A DNA stretch of 64,000 nucleotides, taken from contig CAUYUJ010001436.1 of NCBI GenBank assembly GCA_963575745.1, forward strand, positions 407,911 through 471,910. The letters are read 5' to 3'. Both the position numbers and the translations under genes were made by a program. The notes below the pieces were generated by a model. The model did not search any database and was not told the origin of the DNA. It saw only the letters and a list, made by a program, of their open reading frames with translations. Source of the DNA: Prorocentrum cordatum (Eukaryota; Sar; Dinophyceae; Prorocentrales; Prorocentraceae). Below, one piece after another: positions 22,080 through 31,124 of this stretch. The stretch's first letter is position 1. Each line of letters begins with the position of its first letter.

Positions 22080-22925
22080 GATCCAAGCTTCTGCAAGGCC
22101 TCCACCGCCTTTTGGCCAGCCCGCCCACACCACACTCGAGGACCCCCACCTCCGACGTCGCCGAAAAGCTGCACACGGTCGGCAACTTGTCCTCAGCGTG
22201 CCGCGGCTGCGGCCCGGCCCGGAAGAGGCTCGAGACGCCATCGAGCGCCGACGCGCCGACCGGAACTCTGCGGCGCCGAACGAAATTCGGCAGCGCCGAA
22301 TGAAATTCGGCAGCGACGACGCGCTCAAATTCGGTGACGCTGACACGAACTTCGGCACCGCGCGACCCGCTTTCAGGCGCACTTCCGACGGTGCAAACAG
22401 TGCGCTCGCTGCTGGCTTTGAGCGCAGATGTTCTGCACTTTGGTCGCGACCGGATCCTGTGGAGCGCTACCGGAACAAAAAATCTGGGAAGGCGAGACCT
22501 TCTCTTGAGCGCGCCGCGTGGCTTCCGAGCACGGGCCGCCCAGGGGGGATCGGCCGACCCTGATCGTCTGCGCTGGCAACCTGTTGCGCGCGCCCCGAGC
22601 CCAAACTTGAGCGCCCGCGCCGGCGCCCGCCGCCGCGCGAGTGGGGGCGCCCCCCTCCCCTCCCCCATCGTCGCGTGGTGTCCCGAGTGGCCGCGGGCCT
22701 CTGGGCGGTCAGGACCTCGCCGAAGTGCGCGTCTATCTCCTCGCAGCTGACCTTCGGGGGGTTGGGCGGGGGTGCTGGCGGCGGCACCCTCCTCCTCCCC
22801 CTGCCTCCTCCCGCCGTCCCTCCTCCCTCATGCCGGCCTCAAGAACCCCGCCTGCGATGACGATTAGATGGTCATGGTCATGCGTGCGATGTTGACAGTG
22901 ATGGTGAGCGTATGCGGTGATAGTG
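22080..22925. other. Unassigned stretch
   Basis: Contains three to four direct repeats of AAATTCGGCAGCG near 22280-22330. A minus frame at 22787-22690 reads PPKVSCEEIDAHFGEVLTAQ and may be an exon, but nothing connects to it. Confidence 0.35.
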
Positions 22926-22959
22926 GTGGAAGTTACGAGGATGATGAGCAGGGAAATGA

Positions 22960-23150
22960 TGGGGGCGGGAAGGAGCAGAAAGGATGATGAGGAGGATCAG
23001 AATGGGTTTGAGGGAGACGGATTATAGGGAGGAGGAACGGACGGGGAGACGAGGAGGAGGAGGTGGAGGATGAAGAGGAGGAGGAGGAGGAGGAGGAGGA
23101 GGAGGAATAGGATGAAGAGGAGGACGACGAGGATGCGGAGGAGCAGGCAG
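22960..23150. repeat. GGA/GAT microsatellite
   Basis: Imperfect (GGA)n with GAT interruptions, purines on plus, immediately 3' of the PP2A-A stop codon. Confidence 0.9.
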
Positions 23151-23203
23151 GTGCAGGCGGATCCAGGCTGGGTCGGGCGCGGCGCAAGCGAGGCAGCTCG
23201 CAG

Positions 23204-24214
23204 CTACGGCACGCCCATCTCGGTCAGCGCACGCCGCGCGTAGAACTTCACGTCCGGGTCCGCGTCGGCGGCCTGCCTGCGGAGGCACGGGATCAGGTGG
23301 CTCTCCGTGACGGTCGGGCTCGTCTTCGCGGCGAAGGGCTGCATGGCTTGAATTACCTTCGCCGTGTTGAAGCAGACGTTGGGCACGGGGTCGGCCGCCA
23401 GCTTCACGACCAGCGGCACCAGGTGCTTATCCAGGAACTCCCGGGCCGCGACCTCTGCCAGTCTGCCAGCGCACAGGACGGCCGATATGCGGTACAGGTA
23501 GTTGCCGTGCGCCAGCAGCGCCTGCAGGCGCGGGACGACGTGGGTCTCGCACCAGGACGTGCCCAGCTCCACGTAGAGGAGGCGGAAGTTCACGGCGATG
23601 GCGTCCCTCACGGAGAAGACAGGGTCCTCGAGCCAGGCCGCGAAGAGGCCGCTCAGCTCCTCGGTGAACTTGGTCGGCCCCAGGTGCTTCGCCAAGGAGG
23701 GCATGCTGTCTATGACCATGCGCCGCACGCGCCACTGCCTGTCCCTGCCGAGCTCCTTGATGCACGGCAGGAGGGACTGCGACAGCACGTCGATGTCCAT
23801 GGCCGAGGACAGCTCTCCCAGGGTGCCGATCAGCTTCAGCCGCACGTCGGCGCTCTCGTCCTTGATCAGGTGGAGGAAGATGTTCACGAGGTGGTCCACC
23901 GTCAGGTCGGGGCCGAAGATCGGGGCGAGCGACAGCACGGCGCCGGCCAGGGCGGCGCGCACGTGCTGCGAGCGCTCCCGCGGCGCCGTGAGCTTCTCCA
24001 TCACGGGGATGAGCATCTCCAGGAGCTCCTTGTCCGGCTTGACCTTCGACACCCCCGCGATGCGGGCGGCGGCCATGGTCCGCACCTCGACCTCCTGGTC
24101 CTGGAGCAGCTGGAGGTACAGGGGCACGATGTGCGCCTCGGCCTTCGCCTGGAACACCTCGCAGAGGGTGTGCACGTGCTCCGCCATGACGTACCTGACC
24201 CGCCAGGACTTGTC
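23204..24214 (-). CDS. PPP2R1A: PP2A-A exon 5 (terminal)
   Basis: 1011 bp, from GAC-AAG-TCC to stop TAG. Encodes [20 protein letters not shown], then HEAT repeats 6-15, ending in [10 protein letters not shown]. Key blocks are [38 protein letters not shown] and [14 protein letters not shown]. Confidence 0.95.
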   Translation of the reverse strand, partial: DKSWRVRYVMAEHVHTLCEVFQAKAEAHIVPLYLQLLQDQEVEVRTMAAARIAGVSKVKPDKELLEMLIPVMEKLTAPRERSQHVRAALAGAVLSLAPIFGPDLTVDHLVNIFLHLIKDESADVRLKLIGTLGELSSAMDIDVLSQSLLPCIKELGRDRQWRVRRMVIDSMPSLAKHLGPTKFTEELSGLFAAWLEDPVFSVRDAIAVNFRLLYVELGTSWCETHVVPRLQALLAHGNYLYRISAVLCAGRLAEVAAREFLDKHLVPLVVKLAADPVPNVCFNTAKVIQAMQPFAAKTSPTVTESHLIPCLRRQAADADPDVKFYARRALTEMGVP

Positions 24215-27200
24215 CTCCGAGCAGGAGAACGACTACAACATTGGTTCGCTCCCCGACTGTTTCTGGCGCAGAGAGTCTTCGTATGCATGTACGGAAAATA
24301 TGCATGTCTTCAGCTTCGGCGATAATTCCAACTTCGGGTAACTCAAGTACGTAATCTATATCTCCCCACCCGGCAGGCTGGTGTCGTAAGGTTTTAAGAA
24401 CAGACCTCCAGGCCCGCCCGCCCGCGTACTGCGGCCGCCAGATCCCCAGGCTCTGCGATAATCCCTGGTGGTCCCGCCCCCCCAACGCCCTGCATGCCGC
24501 GGCCACCAGATCCCCAGGCTCCCGATAATCCCTGGTGGTCCCGCCCCCCGCGCCGACTCGACCACTCTGCATACTGCGTCCGCCAGATCCCCAAGTCTCC
24601 CGACAATCCCTGGTGGTCCCCCCCCGCGCCGACTCGCCCACTCTGCATACCGCGGCCGCCAGATCCCCACGTCCCCCACAGAACAGAGCCCAACACCACA
24701 CCACCGAACAGAACATACCCGAGCATAACGTACATACCGTACCATGACAGACCAGATCGTAACATAACACATCATGACCTGGAAGTGCATACCATAGCAC
24801 AGCATCACAGCACATATCATTAACAACATAGCATGACAAACCAGCCATACCATAACAACTCCACGCATAACTAAACAGACCGACCAGTAACATACCACAC
24901 CACCACAAAACATGGCTTCCCATACCATACCACAGCACATCAACACAACGCATGATATGCCAGATCGGAGCATACACATCATTACCAAACATACCATAGC
25001 ATAACATGACATAACATAGCAACACATAACATGCCATGACACAATAAGTCGCACCATGACACCGCATCGCAGCACATGTCGTTGCATGTCATGGCAAACC
25101 ATAATCTGACAGAGGAAGGCGTCATATGCTAGACCATCGCAAGGCACAGCATATCAAACCACCACAATCGATGACATGATTGGTCACACAGAATATGGCA
25201 TACCACCACACCTCACAAGACAACATACCAGAACATAAGATGACACACCATGCCAGAACACGGCCCGACCGCCGCAATGGCCGCGACGACCGCGCGCCGC
25301 GCACATCGTTCCCAACGACGCGCGCACCTTCGGGATCAAACGCCGAAGGTTTCGGTGGGGATCGCTCGAAGCAACATCAGGCTGTTTGTTTTTCTTTGCC
25401 CGGTATTAGGAGGAGGAGGAGGAGGAGGAGGAGCAGGAGGAGGAGGAGGAGGAGGAGGAGGAGGAGAGAGGAGGAGGAGGAGGAGGAGGAGGAGGAGGAG
25501 GGGGAGGAGGGAGGAGGAGGAGGAGGGAGAGGAGGAGGAGGAGGAGGAGGAAGAGGAGGAGGAGGAGGGAGGAGGAGGAGGAGGAGAGGGAAGGAGAAGG
25601 AGGAGGAGGGAGCAGGAGGAGGAGGAGGAGGAGGAGGAGGAGGAGGAGGAGGAGGAGGAGGGAGGAGGAGGAGGAGGAGGAGGAGGAGGAGGAGGGAGGA
25701 GGAGGAGGAGGAGGAGGAGGGAGGAGGAGAGTCCTGCGCGCACGACTCCACCACCGGGAAGATCTGCGCCTGCCGCTCCGCGCTGGGCTGCAGCCTGCCC
25801 AGCGCCACGCAGTTGGCGATCGCGAGTATGCGCACGGACTCCTGGGGAAGCCAACAGGGTGCTGATACGCGCCGTTCATGTCTAATCGTGCTCATTTCTA
25901 ATGAAGGGGCCCTGGGACACACAAATAAATACACACAAAAGCAAATATCCCCCAGAGTTTCCCATATTTTTGGGGTTTTCGTCTTCCCTCCCACTTCCCA
26001 TATTTCCCCATATTTTCTGGCAGTCGACGATTAATTGTGTCTGTGTGTTTTTTCCCCTCCTGATCTAATTGTGCTCGTTTCTAACTGTTCCTGGCCCCCC
26101 AGTGGCCAGGAAGGGGCCCAGGATAGAACAATTAGACATGACAGGATCTTGCCCCCCCCCAAGAAAAAGCAAAGAACTCTCGAAAAATCAGAAATGAAGA
26201 ACGTGTACCGCTACTTGAACAGGGACCGACCGTCCCAGCATTCCTATAGGCCTACCGCGAATTTTTCTTAGAACCCCAAAGCGTCCTAATAACAAGCACG
26301 CTGTTCTTAGAACATAACATCGGTGTGATAACACAAGAGAGTCCCAACAAGAAACGTTCTAAGAACATTTCGTGAAAACCACAACAGGTTCTTAGAACAT
26401 TCCTTGGTAGGCCTATAGGCACGCCGGGACCTCTCGTGGGGTGCATTCTGACTAGGATTTCGAGGAGAATCCAGCGGTGGCGACGACGGAGGCCCAGGAG
26501 GCCCCAAAAAAGGGGAAAACGAGGGGAGGGGAGGGGTAATTATGTGTGCATTTTCCCCTCTGAGACTCCTGCTCGTCCTTGCAGAGCTTCTCGAACGCCT
26601 CCACCAGCTCGGGCAGCATCGACTCCTGCGGCAGGACAGACGCCACCTCGCCGAGCACACTGGCGGCCTGTCTGCGCACCATGGGCGTGTCGTCACTGCA
26701 GAGGCGCGTGTAGGCCTTCAGCAGGTCGTCCTGCTTCGACCCGCTGACCTTCGGAAGCGCCACGGAGAACAGCCCGCAAGCGGACATGCGGGACGTGAAC
26801 CAGTCGTGCGAGCCGGCGAGCCGGCTGATCAGGGAGCACACGTGCCTCTGCACCTGCCAGCGTTACGTCGCATCCTCGGGGGACCTTGTCTGTCCCTTCG
26901 CTGCCCCATCCGCGTCGAATCCGTGTCGAATCCAGGTCGGACTCGTCGCATCCCTGTCGAATCCCGGTCGAACCCGCACCGAGTCCACGCCACGTCCGCG
27001 CGTCGAGTCCGCACCGAGCCCGCGTCGGGCACAGGCAGAGACACCACTTTGGGTGACAGGCGCGCCCCCCCGAAGATGCAACGTAACCAGCGGCGTGCGC
27101 AGGGGGCGCGGAGCGAGGCGGGCGGCCTCCCGAAGAGGCCCGGGAGGCTCCTCAAGAGCAGACCCGGCCTTCTGAGCATCCCCCGAAGCCCTGCCGCGAG

Positions 27201-28600
27201 GCTCCTGCTGTTGCCCTCCAGGGAGGCCGCCGCACCGCCGCCCCCCGCCCCCCCCCCCCCCCCCGCCCCGTGTGCACGCCACCAGTGCTTGGCATGAAGG
27301 ACCCGCCTCCCTCACTGGGATGACCGTGTGGGGCTCTAAGTGGATCAGGGGGGCTACGAGGGGATGCCAAGGTGGGCCTTATCTGACCCAACCTGGTATA
27401 TCTGTGTGCTCCAGGTGCCCCGAGTGGCATATAGGGGGGCAGCGATCCGGGCTGAGTGGGCTGCGCTCACTTGGCGGAGTCATCTCACCGAAGCTGCAGC
27501 GCAACCAGCGGCGTGCGCAGGGGCGCGGTGCGAGGTGGGCGGCCTCCCGCAGAGGCCGGGAGGCTCCCTTTGAGGGCAGGCCCGGCCCTCTGAGCATCCC
27601 GCGAGGCCCTGCCGCGAGGCTATCCTGCTGCTGCCCTCCGGGGGGGGGCCGCCGCACCGCGGCCTTCCCCCCCCCCCCGCCCCGTGGGCGCGCCACCAGG
27701 GCTCGGCGTGAGGGAGGCGCGTCCTCGAGGAGCCGGGTCCTGGGCTCCGGGGCCTCCGCCCCCCGGGGGCCAGCTCCTCCTCCCGAGCCGTCCTCCGCCC
27801 GCTCATGAGAGGGCGTCGTGCAAAACTGCCGGAAAGCAGCATCCGGGGTCGATTTCCCTCGGGAGCGCCTTCCCTTCGCGAGCCCAGACGTCCGACGACT
27901 CGTGTTCTCAATCCACGGCCTTAGATCTCCTGACCCTTTACCCAAGGGTAGGTCTTCGTCCCGGATCCGTTCTGGATGGTCCGGGGGCACGATGACGGAC
28001 CCCAGAGGCCGAACTGGAGGGGAGAAGCGTCGGGATTGGAGAGTCAGATCCGGGCAGTGCACCTGCGGGTCGCTCTCCAAGTTCATCTCCCGGATCAGGC
28101 TCTTCAGCGAGCCCACGGCCTTCTCGCGGACCGAGATCTCCTCCTGGCTGCACAGCTCCTCCAGCGGGGCGGTCAGGGCGTGAGCGTGCCGCGGCCCGCC
28201 GACCCAGGGCACTCCCCTGCCCAGCTCCTCCGCGAGCGCCGCCTGCAGCTCGTCCTCGTCGTCGAGGACGTCCTGCAGGAACGGCAGAAGCTCCTCGCGC
28301 GTCCGTTCGGGCCCGAGCGCCGTGGCGATCGTGCCTAGGCTCCTGTCGGCTACACGCAAGAGTGACCCTGGGTAGGAGTGACCTTTGGTGCGCAGCTTTT
28401 CGGAGCGCGAGGGGGCCAAACCCAAGGGCGCGGGCCGCTTATATCGCATCGCGCTCGGCGATCGGGGGGAGCCCGAGGAGCCCGCACCAAAGGTCACTCC
28501 GGCGAAAGGTCACTCCTACGTGTAGCCGATCCTGATGGACCGCAGCCGCGTCTGCCGGTCGTCGTGCCCGAGCTCGTCGATGAGCACGGCCACCGGGTAC
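23204..28600 (-). CDS. PPP2R1A: PP2A scaffold subunit A (PR65), five exons, N-terminus missing
   Basis: This HEAT-repeat protein is the scaffold of protein phosphatase 2A. It holds the catalytic C subunit and a regulatory B subunit in the cytosol and nucleus. Joined minus-strand exons are 28600-28532, 28342-28063, 26853-26569, 25841-25734 and 24214-23204 (stop TAG at 23206-23204). They give 583 residues; the human A subunit has 589, so only about ten N-terminal residues are missing. Diagnostic blocks are [10 protein letters not shown] (exon 1), [15 protein letters not shown] and LVGGP-like [10 protein letters not shown] (exon 2), [15 protein letters not shown] and [15 protein letters not shown] (exon 3), [14 protein letters not shown] (exon 4), DKSWRVRY and [20 protein letters not shown] (exon 5). 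The protein is all tandem HEAT repeats, with no signal peptide. Splice sites are GA-AG at introns 1, 3 and 4 and GT-AG at intron 2. The first coding exon must lie upstream of 28600 and was not found. Identification is very secure. Confidence 0.95.
24385..24680 (+). repeat. Tandem repeat, ~75-80-bp unit, four copies
   Basis: The unit contains GCCGCCAGATCCCCAGGCTC, then GATAATCCCTGGTGGTCCCG, then CGCCGACTCGACCACTCTGC. Four diverged copies lie within intron 4. Confidence 0.8.
24700..25250. repeat. Degenerate CATAACA/CATACCA array
   Basis: Roughly 10-base AT/CA words (ACATACCATAGCATAACATG) repeat irregularly for 550 bp inside intron 4 and run past its 5' part. Frames across it are spurious. Confidence 0.7.
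25405..25730. repeat. GGA microsatellite in intron 4
   Basis: About 325 bp of (GGA)n with GGGA and AGA variants on plus, so the gene's sense strand is pyrimidine. Confidence 0.95.
25734..25841 (-). CDS. PPP2R1A: PP2A-A exon 4
   Basis: 108 bp (36 codons), phase 0. Encodes [20 protein letters not shown] and continues to VVESCAQ, bridging DEQ of exon 3 and DKSWRVRY of exon 5. It is too short and lacks a Met, so it is easily missed. Followed directly by the CCT tract of intron 4. Confidence 0.92.
25864..26208. mobile_element. MITE family M3, copy b, interrupted by M4
   Basis: Left end GATACGCGCCGTTCATGTCT, right end GAAGAACGTGTACCGC. Internal blocks match 21912-22075. Removing the nested M4 and one target duplication leaves about 178 bp, close to the 164 bp of copy a. 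Confidence 0.75.
25903..26064 (+). mobile_element. MITE family M4, copy a (162 bp), nested in M3
   Basis: Starts GAAGGGGCCCTGGGACACAC and ends TTTTCCCCTCCTGAT. The 5-bp CTAAT lies on both sides (25898-25902, 26065-26069) and the interrupted M3 sequence resumes exactly. A second copy at 46311-46468 has its own duplication. Shared words include ACACACAAATAAATAC and GTTTTCGTCTTCCC. Confidence 0.85.
26243..26419. mobile_element. MITE family M7 (177 bp) in intron 3
   Basis: Terminal inverted repeats of about 33 bp begin CCTATAGGCCTACC at 26243 and end with its complement at 26419. The palindromic word GTTCTTAGAAC (or GTTCTAAGAAC) occurs three to four times inside. Only copy seen in the window. 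Confidence 0.8.
26569..26853 (-). CDS. PPP2R1A: PP2A-A exon 3
   Basis: 285 bp (95 codons), phase 0 at both ends. Encodes [48 protein letters not shown] and [13 protein letters not shown] repeats 3-5 of the scaffold. Confidence 0.95.
26854..28062 (-). other. PP2A-A intron 2 (1209 bp) with internal duplication
   Basis: Donor CAG|GTGCAC, acceptor GGCAG|GTGCAG. The 9-mer GCAGGTGCA occurs at both junctions. Inside, a ~240-bp block is present twice as a direct repeat (about 27060-27300 and 27482-27725), including CCAGCGGCGTGCGCAGGGG, GCGGGCGGCCTCCCG-like sequence and CCTGCCGCGAGGCT. Clear terminal inverted repeats were not found. Confidence 0.8.
28063..28342 (-). CDS. PPP2R1A: PP2A-A exon 2
   Basis: 280 bp, from G-AGC-CTA to CCG-CAG. 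Encodes [20 protein letters not shown] through the second and third HEAT repeats to LESDPQ. Upstream phase 2, downstream phase 0. Confidence 0.93.
28343..28531 (-). mobile_element. PP2A-A intron 1: an M2 element acting as an intron (introner)
   Basis: The 189-bp intron holds a 184-bp element (28346-28529). On the coding strand it starts TCGGCTACACGTAGGAGTGA and ends in the complementary CACTCTTGCGTGTAGCCGA; arms of about 47 bp include GGAGTGACCTTTGGTGCG and its complement. The 5-bp sequence CAGGA flanks it on both sides (28530-28534, 28341-28345). The donor is AG|GA in the first copy and the acceptor is CAG|GA in the second, so splicing leaves exactly one CAGGA and keeps the frame (ATC AGG AGC, Ile-Arg-Ser). 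The only other full copy in the window is at 1240-1419. Splicing is inferred from protein continuity, not from RNA. Confidence 0.92.
28532..28600 (-). CDS. PPP2R1A: PP2A-A exon 1 (first visible)
   Basis: 69 bp. It starts after CGGCCCAG with G-TAC-CCG (phase: last base of a codon) and ends ATC-AG. It encodes [19 protein letters not shown] followed by RSI. The expected Met-containing exon is not visible. A MITE (28742-29087) lies 140 bp upstream. Confidence 0.9.
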
Positions 28601-28741
28601 CTGGGCCGAGACGGCGGCAGGGAAGAACAGCTGCGAACATATGCGAGGACGGTGACAGAGTCGTCTACTGCAGAGACACACGGCAGGACATGTTCCGTTC
28701 AGACACATAGGGTCACATGCGCTGTCGATCCCATCCCAAGG

Positions 28742-29087
28742 TTACATCGGGCGTGTCCTCCTACAGGCGGATTTGGACGAACAATCAAAAAAGAGAGAAC
28801 ATAATTCGGGATGACGATTCATAAAAAAATGGGAGAGAACGATTAAAACAATAATTTTCTGCTATTTCTGCATAATTTCCTGACTGGAGGAAAACGATTA
28901 AAAAGAATTGTCCAGCCGGCGGCCGGTTTTTTCTAATTGTCATCCCGGGCGCCGCGGCGTGAACACGACCCCCGGTCATTTATTAATCGTCATCCTCCAT
29001 TAACCAAACATAGTCAACACATCGTCCCCATAATGTTTTACGATTCTTTTCGAATACTTCCCCTGTAGAGGGACAGGCCCGACTCAA
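28742..29087 (+). mobile_element. MITE family M1, copy C (346 bp)
   Basis: Starts TTACATCGGGC and ends GCCCGACTCAA. Flanking 8-mers TCCCAAGG (28734-28741) and TCCTAAGG (29088-29095) match at seven of eight positions. Long size class like copy A. Its AT-rich middle contains its own inverted repeat (CGGGATGACGATT near 28808 against AATTGTCATCCCGGG near 28935). It lies 5' of the first visible PP2A-A exon and could sit in an upstream intron. Confidence 0.88.
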
Positions 29088-29204
29088 TCCTAAGGCGTCC
29101 CACGTCTTCGGGGGGGCCCCCGAGGGCCACCCGGGGACGAGAATTGGTCGTGGGGCGCCTGCTGGCAGGTGCACTTCCTCTGCGGCGTGCCTGCTGTGCT
29201 CCTC

Positions 29205-29422
29205 CCTCCCTCCCTCCCTCCCACCCCTCCCTCCCTCCCTCCCTCCCTCCCTTCCTCTCCCATCCCTCACTCCCTCCTCCCCCTCCCTCCCTCCCTCCCT
29301 CCTCCCTCCCTCCCTCCTCCCTCCTCCTTCCCCCCCTTCCTCACTCCCTCATCCCCCTCCCTCACTCCTTCCTCCCTCTTCCACGGCTCCCCCCTCGCCT
29401 CCCCCTCCTCCCCCCTTTCACA
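29205..29422. repeat. CCCT microsatellite
   Basis: (CCCT)n with CCTC variants, directly preceding R1 copy b. Confidence 0.95.
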
Positions 29423-29423
29423 A

Positions 29424-30062
29424 TTACACAATATGAATACTACTCTCTTCTCTCCCCTGACTCTGTCTAGAGAGTGTCCCGCACTCTCCGTGTATTATGT
29501 TTACACACAAAATTTCATTAATGTTGTGTTTGTTCAATCCGGTCGCTTCTAGTTCTTTCAAAATCTTGCTCCCGGTGCAGCGCCGCCACCATGACCGCGC
29601 TACGGTCATTCAAACTCGTGCTCCCAGTGCAGCGCTGGCCTCGTCCCCGCGCCTCCGGACGGCACTTGACATTCGAGAGCGCCCACATCGGGCAAGCACG
29701 CTTGCGGAAGACATGGAGCTGGCATTCAGAACAAGCCCTGCCCGCTCGTCGACGGGTCACTTACCGTCTAAGTCATCCGATGCCATGCCACGGCATGCAA
29801 TGAGATGCTGCGATGTGCACCGCTGTGCGATGCCATGCTTTGCATTGCTATTCTTGTGATGCAATGCTTCACTACGCGATGCCACGCCATGCTACGCCAT
29901 GCTATGCTCTGCAGTGGTCTTCTACGCCATGCTTTTCCATCCATCGCGTACCCTTTTGGGATCATTGCCCTGCTCGACATCCGACTGTGCGAATAGATGG
30001 GAGATCTACTCCATGGTAAAGGATGGGAGGGAAGGGTAGGACGTCAGATGTGACGCTAGATC
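29424..30062 (+). repeat. R1 repeat, copy b
   Basis: Starts ATTACACAATATGAATAC and carries GCTCCCGGTGCAGCGC and GCTCCCAGTGCAGCGCTGG, then the ATGC array (29780-29935), GATCATTGCCCTGCTCGACA and the GGGAGGGAAGGGTAGG terminal block. Shorter than copies a and c through loss of part of the middle. Confidence 0.75.
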
Positions 30063-30249
30063 ACCCAGCTTCCCTCCCCCCCATTTCTCCCCCCGCCGCC
30101 TCTCCACAATCATCGGAATGGGGGGTGAGTCCGACGTGAAACGGAGACCCCCTCTACCGGGAAATCGATTTCGGTTTCGGGTTCGTGTCGTGCGTGCCGT
30201 GCGTGCGTGCGGGCGAGGCGAAGCTGCGTGGGCGGGCGAGAAGAAATCC

Positions 30250-30485
30250 TACTGTGGCTGGGCCGCGGCAGGACCAACTGTAACTCCTCTGGCGGCAGGT
30301 GCCCCGCGGTGTCCCGCCAGTCCCGAAATCCTCCCGTGGCTGGGCCGCGGCCGGACCAAATGTTTCTCCTCCGGCGGCCCGGTGCCCCGCCGCTGTCCCG
30401 CGGGTGTCCCGAAATCCTCCTGTGGCTGGGCCGCGGCCGGACCAAATGTTTCTCCTCCGGCGGCTGGTGCCGCATGGTGTCCCGC
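30250..30485 (+). repeat. Tandem repeat, 79-89-bp unit, three copies
   Basis: The unit contains GTGGCTGGGCCGCGGCCGGA, then CCAAATGTTTCTCCTCCGGC. Copies begin near 30254, 30333 and 30421. Confidence 0.8.
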
Positions 30486-30489
30486 CGGT

Positions 30490-31055
30490 GTCCAGCTGCT
30501 GTCCCGTGGTGTCACGTGGTGTCCCGTGGTGTCCTGTTGAGTGAGATCGATAGTGAGATCGATACTGAGATCGATGTGGTGCCCCGAGGTGCCCCGTGGT
30601 GTCCCAGAAAGTGAGATCGATAGTGAGATCGACAGGTGTCCCGTGGTGTCCCGTTGAGTGAGATCGATAGTGAGATCGATGCTGAGATCGATGTGGTGCC
30701 CGGAGGTGTCCCATGGTGTCCCAAAAAATGAGATCGATAGTGAGATCGATGGTGAGATCGAGAGGTGTCCCGTGGTGTCCCGTGGTGTCCCGTTGAGTGA
30801 GGTCGATAGTGAGATCGATAGTGAGATCGATGTGGTGTCCCGAGGTGTCCCGTTGTGTCCCGTTGAATGAGATCGATAGTGGGATCGATAGTGAGACCGA
30901 TAGTGAGATCGAGAGGTCTCCCGCGGTGTCCCGTGGTGTCCCAAAAAAAGAAATCGATAGTGAGATCGATGGTGAGATCGAGAGGTGTCCCGTGGTTTCC
31001 CGTTCTGGCCCGTGGTGTCCCGTTGAGTGAAATCGATAATGAGATCGATTGAGTC
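30490..31055 (+). repeat. Two-level satellite (GTCCCGTG and GTGAGATCGATA words)
   Basis: Blocks of GTGTCCCGTG repeated one to four times alternate with blocks of GTGAGATCGATA repeated two to four times, giving a composite period of roughly 60-110 bp over 560 bp. Frames across it give repetitive peptides only. Confidence 0.85.
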
Positions 31056-31124
31056 AGATGTTGGTTCCCCTCCCCCCTCTCCCCCCCCACAACCTCCTTA
31101 TCACCCGAAGGGTGGTCTTATAGG

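Larger units (their letters stand above)
24215..25733 (-). other. PP2A-A intron 4 (1519 bp), satellite-filled
   Basis: Junction repeat AGGAC (CGCAG|GACTCT donor, CGGAG|GACAAG acceptor). On the coding strand it opens with the long pyrimidine tract (25405-25730 in plus coordinates), then the CATAACA-type array, then a ~75-80-bp tandem. Confidence 0.85.
25842..26568 (-). other. PP2A-A intron 3 (727 bp), largely MITEs
   Basis: Junctions share the 8-mer CAGGAGTC (GA donor, AG|G acceptor). About 520 of 727 bp is accounted for by an M3 element (25864-26208) carrying a nested M4 element (25903-26064) and by an M7 element (26243-26419). Confidence 0.85.

Noticed and set aside
23297-24341. Plus-strand frames of 342 and 247 residues opposite the PP2A-A terminal exon
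   Set aside because: Shadows of the GC-rich HEAT-repeat exon. The minus frame has clear family matches and the plus frames have none.
25250-26034. Plus-strand frames rich in Gly/Arg/Glu over the GGA tract
   Set aside because: Repeat-derived. The real coding here is PP2A-A exon 4 on the opposite strand.
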